A DNA stretch of 64,000 nucleotides from Arcticibacter sp. Lineage in GTDB: Bacteria > Bacteroidota > Bacteroidia > 2-12-FULL-35-15. The stretch's first letter is position 1. Every line of letters starts with the position of its first letter. The notes beneath the pieces are model-generated. The model ran no database searches and was not told where the DNA came from. It saw only the letters and a program-made list of their open reading frames with translations. The stretch covers positions 67,270-131,269 of the forward strand of contig JAJNQB010000018.1 in the NCBI GenBank assembly GCA_021155045.1, in the 5' to 3' direction. Of this stretch, positions 59,207 to 64,000 are shown one piece after another. The translations under genes were made by a program, and so were the position numbers.

Positions 59207-62146
59207 CGGAATAAAAATTTCAACTCTTGTTCCACTGGCATTTTTTTCTGCATCATATAAATCACAAACATCTATTTTTGATCCTTCATAATCCTGCAGC
59301 TTATTAATCATTACTAAGCGTTGCTCCGTTAATTTCATTCCAATCGAATTGTGCAACATGTCTTTTTTAAAGGTCTCAGCCAACGCCCTGCCAATGCCAT
59401 TGTCTTCAACTACCACCTTTAATAATTCATCCTTTAATCCAATATGAATTTTCAAATTTCCTTTTTTATTTTTATCCAGATTCATTAATCCGTGCCAAAT
59501 GGCATTCTCTACATAGGGCTGGATCAACATAGTGGGTACTTGCAATTCAAACACATTTACATTTTCATCTACCTTTAGATCAAATGCAAAACTTTCTTCA
59601 AAACGTAACTGCTCCAGCTCTACATACAATGTTAGCATTTCCAGTTCTTGTTTTAAAGGCAATACTTTTTCTTGCGAATGATTTAACACCATACGAATCA
59701 ACTTGCTGAACTTTGCCAAATAATCATAGGCTTGTTGCTCGTTCTTTTTTAAAATATAACCTTGAATACTATTTATCGCATTAAAAATAAAATGCGGGTT
59801 CATCTGCGCCTGCAATGCTGTTAACTGGTATTCGGCTATTTGTTTATTTATTTTTGTTTTTTCTTCTTCTTTCTTTTTTACTCCCTTAATAATAGAACGA
59901 ACAACAACATAAACAAGCAAGGACAGAATAATTATACATCCTGAAATAAAACCAATTGTTTTCCAAAATGGTTTTGCTATTTCAAATTTAATTACAACAG
60001 GATTTTTACTTAATAAACCACTGTTATTTACAGCATACGCTGTAAGTTCGTACGCTCCCGCTTCCAGGTTATTTAATATCAGTTGATTTCCTTCAATGTA
60101 TTTCAGCGAATCTTTTTCTCCATTTAAACGATAAGCAAATTTGTTTGTATTGCCTTTAAACGTAAGTCCGTCTAATGTAATGTTCATTGAATTTTGGTTG
60201 TATTCGAACAGCAAAGGTGATAGGGTAAAATCAATTGCTTTATCATTTACAAAAAATGTATTTATAAAAACTGCCGGTACCGCTGTATTGTTTAAATCAG
60301 CAGTAAGCGGGAAACTACTCAAGCCTTCATAGGTAGAAATATAAATACGCTCATGGCTGGCTGCAACTTTATATACCTCATTAGACGGCAAACCATTCAG
60401 CGTGGTATAAATCTTTGCACTGAAATTTTTTCTTTTCGGAATTAATTGGATTAATCCTGTATTGCCTCCCAGCCAAACATTTCCATTTTTGTCTTCTTCA
60501 ATATCAAACAATCGGATATTGTCTAAACCAAGTTCAGTAGTTTTGTTAAATAGCTTTCCTTGTTTCAATAAATAAAGTCCGCTTGATTTTGTGCATATCC
60601 AAATCTCATTTCTCTTTGTCTCTATGAGGCCTGTAACTTCTCCTTCAAGTCCATTTATCTTTATCAGCCGGTAAGAACTCGGGTCGAATTCGTACAAATA
60701 TTCTTTTGTTCCGACAAGCAGTTTTCCTGCCGAAGTAGTAATCATGCACTGCCCGGCTGATTCAAATCCTTTGACTGTTCGATTTCTAATGTCTTCACCT
60801 ATTAGTTCTGAAACAATGCTATATTGAAGCAAAAAAACACGTTCATCCTTCAACATCACTGCCTCATATGCCCCGGCATTGAACTGTGTTCCGGGAGCTT
60901 TCAAATCAGAAGCGGGGTTAAACTGTTCATTTGTTTTGAATAATTTAGTTTTTGAACATAGCAGCCAGCCCTTATTTAATTTTAATACACCTGATATTGT
61001 ATAAATTTCTTTCCCGGGAAACTCCTTTCGGGTAATTTTTTCATTGTCAAATACGAACAACTCATTGTCTCCTGTAACAGTGAATATTTTTCTATCTTCA
61101 TATTTAAGAAGCTGGGAGCGTTTATTCAAATCGCTAATATTTGCATAGCTAATAATGTCCTTATTTGTACAATAAAAAACTCCTTTTTCCAGCGTAGTAC
61201 ACCAGATGCCTTTTTCTTTGTCTTCGCAAATACCGGTTACCGAATACTCCTGCAAACAAATCATAGGCTCTTTCAAATCATTAGAATTGGGATAGTAATA
61301 CACGCCATTTTTACGTAAGCCAACCCACAACCCGTTGTCTTTATCACAAAAGAGCTGATGTACTCTGTCAGGATAGGTAAATACAGTATAGCTCAGGTCT
61401 GCATTTACACTGAACACATAATTTTCAAATGCAAAAAAATCGGCATCAGCAGCGTGCGCGGTCAAAATGCGCCAGTAAGGATATTTATCTTTAGGAAAAG
61501 GAAATAAAATTTCTTTGTTTTTATTGTCTTTAGAAGTAATAATTGTGATGTTCCCCTTATTAACCTTCCTTTGTGAGGTAGAAAGAGTTTGACCGAAACC
61601 CCCGTTAACAGGAATCAAACCATTAGCAAATTGTTCCAAATAAAATGTTGCATTGGTATCCGGTTTATTCAGCTCCTTTAATTCATTTCTGCTTTCATCC
61701 CATTGAAAAGAACGGCTTCCACTGTTTATGTGCAGTTTTCCTTTGGGATCGAAATTCAACAGGTAGCTGAGTTCAAGGGTTCCTTTTAATTTTTCTGAAT
61801 AACTTTTGCTAAAAGAGGCTTCTTTGAGATTTCCATCTTTATACGTAAGAATTCGGTTTTTACTTGTAGCAAACCAAAGTGTTCCTGCCTCATCTTCTGT
61901 TACTGCATACGTACTTCCTTCGGGCAAGCCATTGCGCTTATCAAACACTTCCAAACTGCTGCCATTGTATTTGCAAAGTCCGGCTTCGGTGCTGAACCAA
62001 ATATAACCTTTGCTGTCCTGCATAATATTGTAACATTCCTGCGAAGGCAAAGGCATAGCGCTGCTGACATTACTAAACTGCAGGGTTTGAGAATAAACAG
62101 CACTTATGCCTGAAAATGAAATAAAAAATACGAGTGAACTCCTCAT
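59195..62146 (-). CDS. Propeller-sensor histidine kinase, LytS type
   Basis: A 983-residue sensor. A signal peptide (1-20) leads to periplasmic propeller repeats (about 24-640, recurrent SKGYIWFSTEAGLCKYNG and NGNVWLGGNTGL-type motifs). A Y_Y_Y domain (about 655-725), one membrane helix (about 735-760, FISGCIIILSLLVYVVV) and a short coiled coil follow. The His_kinase domain has QAQMNPHFIFNAINSIQGYI with the phosphoacceptor His, and the HATPase domain has YVENAIWHGLMN and VEDNGIGRALAE. It should phosphorylate the LytTR regulator encoded downstream. Its C-terminal residues PTSP and stop come from a dispersed repeat. A TATTTTTG element lies only 8 bp before the ATG, so transcripts could be nearly leaderless. 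Confidence 0.94.
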   Translation of the reverse strand: MRSSLVFFISFSGISAVYSQTLQFSNVSSAMPLPSQECYNIMQDSKGYIWFSTEAGLCKYNGSSLEVFDKRNGLPEGSTYAVTEDEAGTLWFATSKNRILTYKDGNLKEASFSKSYSEKLKGTLELSYLLNFDPKGKLHINSGSRSFQWDESRNELKELNKPDTNATFYLEQFANGLIPVNGGFGQTLSTSQRKVNKGNITIITSKDNKNKEILFPFPKDKYPYWRILTAHAADADFFAFENYVFSVNADLSYTVFTYPDRVHQLFCDKDNGLWVGLRKNGVYYYPNSNDLKEPMICLQEYSVTGICEDKEKGIWCTTLEKGVFYCTNKDIISYANISDLNKRSQLLKYEDRKIFTVTGDNELFVFDNEKITRKEFPGKEIYTISGVLKLNKGWLLCSKTKLFKTNEQFNPASDLKAPGTQFNAGAYEAVMLKDERVFLLQYSIVSELIGEDIRNRTVKGFESAGQCMITTSAGKLLVGTKEYLYEFDPSSYRLIKINGLEGEVTGLIETKRNEIWICTKSSGLYLLKQGKLFNKTTELGLDNIRLFDIEEDKNGNVWLGGNTGLIQLIPKRKNFSAKIYTTLNGLPSNEVYKVAASHERIYISTYEGLSSFPLTADLNNTAVPAVFINTFFVNDKAIDFTLSPLLFEYNQNSMNITLDGLTFKGNTNKFAYRLNGEKDSLKYIEGNQLILNNLEAGAYELTAYAVNNSGLLSKNPVVIKFEIAKPFWKTIGFISGCIIILSLLVYVVVRSIIKGVKKKEEEKTKINKQIAEYQLTALQAQMNPHFIFNAINSIQGYILKKNEQQAYDYLAKFSKLIRMVLNHSQEKVLPLKQELEMLTLYVELEQLRFEESFAFDLKVDENVNVFELQVPTMLIQPYVENAIWHGLMNLDKNKKGNLKIHIGLKDELLKVVVEDNGIGRALAETFKKDMLHNSIGMKLTEQRLVMINKLQDYEGSKIDVCDLYDAEKNASGTRVEIFIPTSP

Positions 62147-62257
62147 GCAAAAACAAAAATACGCAATATGACTCAGCTATTATAATGTGTGCAATAATCC
62201 TTGTAATCGGTAGGATTCTTTGGTTGCTTTGGGAATACTTTTGTAACGTTTAAAACA

Positions 62258-62422
62258 ATGACAATGAATTATCTCCTTAATATCCTTGGCGAAGTTGTTT
62301 ATTCAAAATATGTTGCAACTGAAAAAACAGAAATTGATTTAAACAATTTCCAAAACGGAATTTATTTTATAAAAGTTATTAGTAAGGATAAAGAAGTTAT
62401 TATGAAAACTAAAAAAAATTAA
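62258..62422 (+). pseudogene. C-terminal T9SS sorting-domain remnant
   Basis: A 54-codon frame (NILGEVVYSK ... KTEIDLNNFQNGIYFIKVISKDKEVI) has the second half of a type A sorting domain without any cargo, signal peptide or YPNP motif before it. It resembles the end of the RCC1-repeat protein encoded 22 bp downstream (NVLGEKVFS ... LTELENGIYFIQIQT). It is probably the tail of a deleted paralogue or upstream neighbour. The frame is open to 62207 without sequence of domain character. Confidence 0.75.
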
Positions 62423-62444
62423 TTAAACTTAAATAATAAAGGCT

Positions 62445-63830
62445 ATGAAAACAATTTCTAATTTTTTTACTTACATGATAATTTTGCTATCCGCTAAGCA
62501 AATTTATGGACAAACAATTGCAGCAGGTTATGAAAGTTCGTTAATTATATGCTCAGACAATACTTTAACGAACTGGGGTGGAAATACCTATGGTGAATTA
62601 GGCAATGGAACAAATATGGGAAGTTCATCTCCTGTAAATTATCCTACAATCAATGCTTTAAAAAAAGTATCAACATCAAAAAACGGTTCACCTTTTAGTC
62701 TTTTTTTAAAAAATGATGGAACTGTATGGGCTTGTGGAAACAACTCTTATGGTCAATTAGGGTTAGGAGATACCTTGGATCGTTTAATTCCGACACAAAT
62801 TCCAGGGTTAACAAATATTTCTGAAATTTCTGCCGGTAATTCTTTTGCTGCTGTTTTAAAATCTGACGGCACAATTTGGGTGTGGGGTAATAATCAAAAT
62901 GGTCAGCTGGCAACGGGTGATACATTAAGAAGACTGAGTCCTTTCCAAATACCAAGCCTCACAAATTTCGTTGATGTTAAAGCTGGATCTGGAGGTTCAA
63001 TTATGGCATTAAGAAACGATAGTACTGTTTGGAATTGGGGGTACAATATTTATGGCCAATTAGGAAATGGAACAACTATCGGCAGTAAAATCCCATTGCA
63101 AGTAACTACTCTTTCTCAAATTGTTAAAATTGAGAATGGAATGCATTCTGAGTATGCATTAAAAAGTGATGGAAACTTATATTCTTGGGGATGGAATGCA
63201 TTTGGTAAATTAGGTAATGGAAACTCTACAAATATAAGCTTACCAGCTCTCACTCTTGCACCTCCTAACATCAAAGATATTTCAGCAGGGCCTACATCTT
63301 GCTTGGCGCTTAAGAGTGATAGTACCGTATGGAGTTGGGGGTGGAATTTTTTTGGTCAATTAGGTTTAGGGAATACAATTAACAAATCTATTCCCGAACA
63401 AATTACGACTTTAGGTAATATTGTTTCAATAAGTGCAAATAATCATTCACTAGCTTTATCAGAAAGTGGTGTTTTGTATACATGGGGTAAAAATTTTAAC
63501 GGGCAATTGGCTGATGGTGGCACAACAGACTCATATAGTCCAATTACAGTTAACACATTCTGTTCAATCTTTTCTGGAATTAATTCAGTTGAAAACACTC
63601 TTGACAATATCCTTGTTTATCCTAATCCAACAAATGCTATTGTAACATTAACGGGAATTGAAAATGAATCAACAATAGAAATTTATAATGTGTTGGGTGA
63701 AAAAGTATTTTCAGTACAAAGTCAAAATACTTCTATTAATTTGAATTTAACAGAATTGGAGAATGGAATTTATTTTATTCAGATACAAACGGAGAACGGA
63801 AATGTTACAAAGAAAATAATTAAACAATAA
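62445..63830 (+). CDS. RCC1-repeat secreted protein with T9SS sorting domain
   Basis: A 461-residue exported protein. A signal peptide (MKTISNFFTYMIILLSAKQIYGQ) is followed by seven RCC1-type repeats (about 30-375) with the recurrent W-x-W-G-x-N-x-x-G-Q-L-G-x-G motif, predicted to form a seven-bladed propeller. The last 75 residues are a T9SS type A sorting domain (VYPNPTNAIVTLTG ... IYNVLGEKVFSV ... LENGIYFIQIQTENGNVTKKII), so it should be secreted or surface anchored. Bacterial RCC1 proteins probably bind other proteins or surfaces; no enzyme motif is seen. It ends in a strong terminator and has its own transcription unit after the sorting-domain remnant. Confidence 0.92.
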   Translation: MKTISNFFTYMIILLSAKQIYGQTIAAGYESSLIICSDNTLTNWGGNTYGELGNGTNMGSSSPVNYPTINALKKVSTSKNGSPFSLFLKNDGTVWACGNNSYGQLGLGDTLDRLIPTQIPGLTNISEISAGNSFAAVLKSDGTIWVWGNNQNGQLATGDTLRRLSPFQIPSLTNFVDVKAGSGGSIMALRNDSTVWNWGYNIYGQLGNGTTIGSKIPLQVTTLSQIVKIENGMHSEYALKSDGNLYSWGWNAFGKLGNGNSTNISLPALTLAPPNIKDISAGPTSCLALKSDSTVWSWGWNFFGQLGLGNTINKSIPEQITTLGNIVSISANNHSLALSESGVLYTWGKNFNGQLADGGTTDSYSPITVNTFCSIFSGINSVENTLDNILVYPNPTNAIVTLTGIENESTIEIYNVLGEKVFSVQSQNTSINLNLTELENGIYFIQIQTENGNVTKKIIKQ

Positions 63831-63849
63831 CCTTATAATGTTTAGGAAT

Positions 63850-63882
63850 AGCCCCGAAACAAAAATGTTTCGGGGCTTTTTT
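63850..63882 (+). terminator. Terminator of the RCC1-repeat gene
   Basis: A perfect 12-bp stem AGCCCCGAAACA (63850-63861) / TGTTTCGGGGCT (63866-63877) with an AAAA loop and T-run. Confidence 0.93.
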
Positions 63883-63887
63883 ATTTT

Positions 63888-63989
63888 GTGAAAAAAAGTT
63901 TTTCTGCGGTAGTAATTATTTTTTTCTACACCTCTACTTTTGCTTTAACAATCACTACTCCCAGAGTGATCCGAAAATCTGAAGAATAG
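63888..63989 (+). other. Short signal-peptide-like frame at the window end
   Basis: A GTG-initiated 33-codon frame (MKKSFSAVVIIFFYTSTFA, then LTITTPRV ...) looks like a signal peptide with nothing behind it before a TAG. It may be a truncated secreted-protein gene or chance. The rest of the last 100 bp holds nothing recognisable. Confidence 0.2.
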
Positions 63990-64000
63990 AGTAGGAGAAA

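Noticed and set aside
58339..62146. LytTR/LytS pair as the regulator of the stress island
   Set aside because: It lies outside the proposed right border, no LytTR repeats were seen before island genes, and its position may be coincidental.

Overview
The window comes from an AT-rich member of the Bacteroidota. This is supported by two secreted proteins with type IX secretion (T9SS) C-terminal sorting domains plus a remnant of a third, periplasmic propeller-type sensors, the gene order purH-mreB-mreC-mreD-mrdA-rodA, a single-chain glycine dehydrogenase, and promoters of the Bacteroidota type (TAnnTTTG at -7) with almost no Shine-Dalgarno sequences. I cannot place it below phylum.

Positions 1-32.7 kb are chromosomal backbone: the end of mfd, a membrane HisKA_2 kinase, a propeller/SpoIIE phosphatase, rpoN, the rod-shape operon with purH (minus strand), an ABC permease, a desaturase, the lipid-precursor operon yceD-rpmF-plsX-fabH-accB-accC, a DUF3108 protein, a PhoB/PhoR-like pair, a UbiA-like protein, gcvP and a T9SS-exported protein.

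At 32.83 kb is a tRNA-Ser(GGA) gene, with a large serine recombinase abutting and reading through it on the other strand. Four more minus-strand element genes follow (34.5-36.8 kb), one of them carrying a 27-bp-periodic DNA motif inside its coding sequence, then a roughly 0.6-kb non-coding stretch with more copies of that motif. From 37.4 to 57.4 kb all genes lie on the plus strand and form a dormancy/stress island: two TerB-like proteins, five tandem-domain universal stress proteins, DoxX, PEP synthase, a short-chain dehydrogenase, a CBS site-2 protease, a phospholipase D/cardiolipin synthase-like enzyme, DUF2062, an AI-2E-family permease, a Ca2+-type P-type ATPase, a beta-CASP RNase, a PfkB-family sugar-phosphate kinase and an ATP-cone/Mrr-like nuclease. 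The content resembles the mycobacterial DosR dormancy regulon. Gene remnants (2-hydroxyacid dehydrogenase, P-type ATPase, carbonic anhydrase) show the island is partly decayed. At 57.96-57.99 kb the iteron motif of the left end reappears, inverted, with a 19-bp exact match. I therefore propose that the element runs from tRNA-Ser to about 58 kb.

The right end (58.3-64 kb) holds a LytTR response regulator and its propeller-type LytS kinase, a T9SS remnant and an RCC1-repeat T9SS protein.

The most notable observations are the iteron match bracketing the island, the DosR-like content of the island, one palindromic repeat inserted twice in different reading frames of purH, the recombinase/tRNA-Ser read-through, and several perfect palindromes next to island genes.
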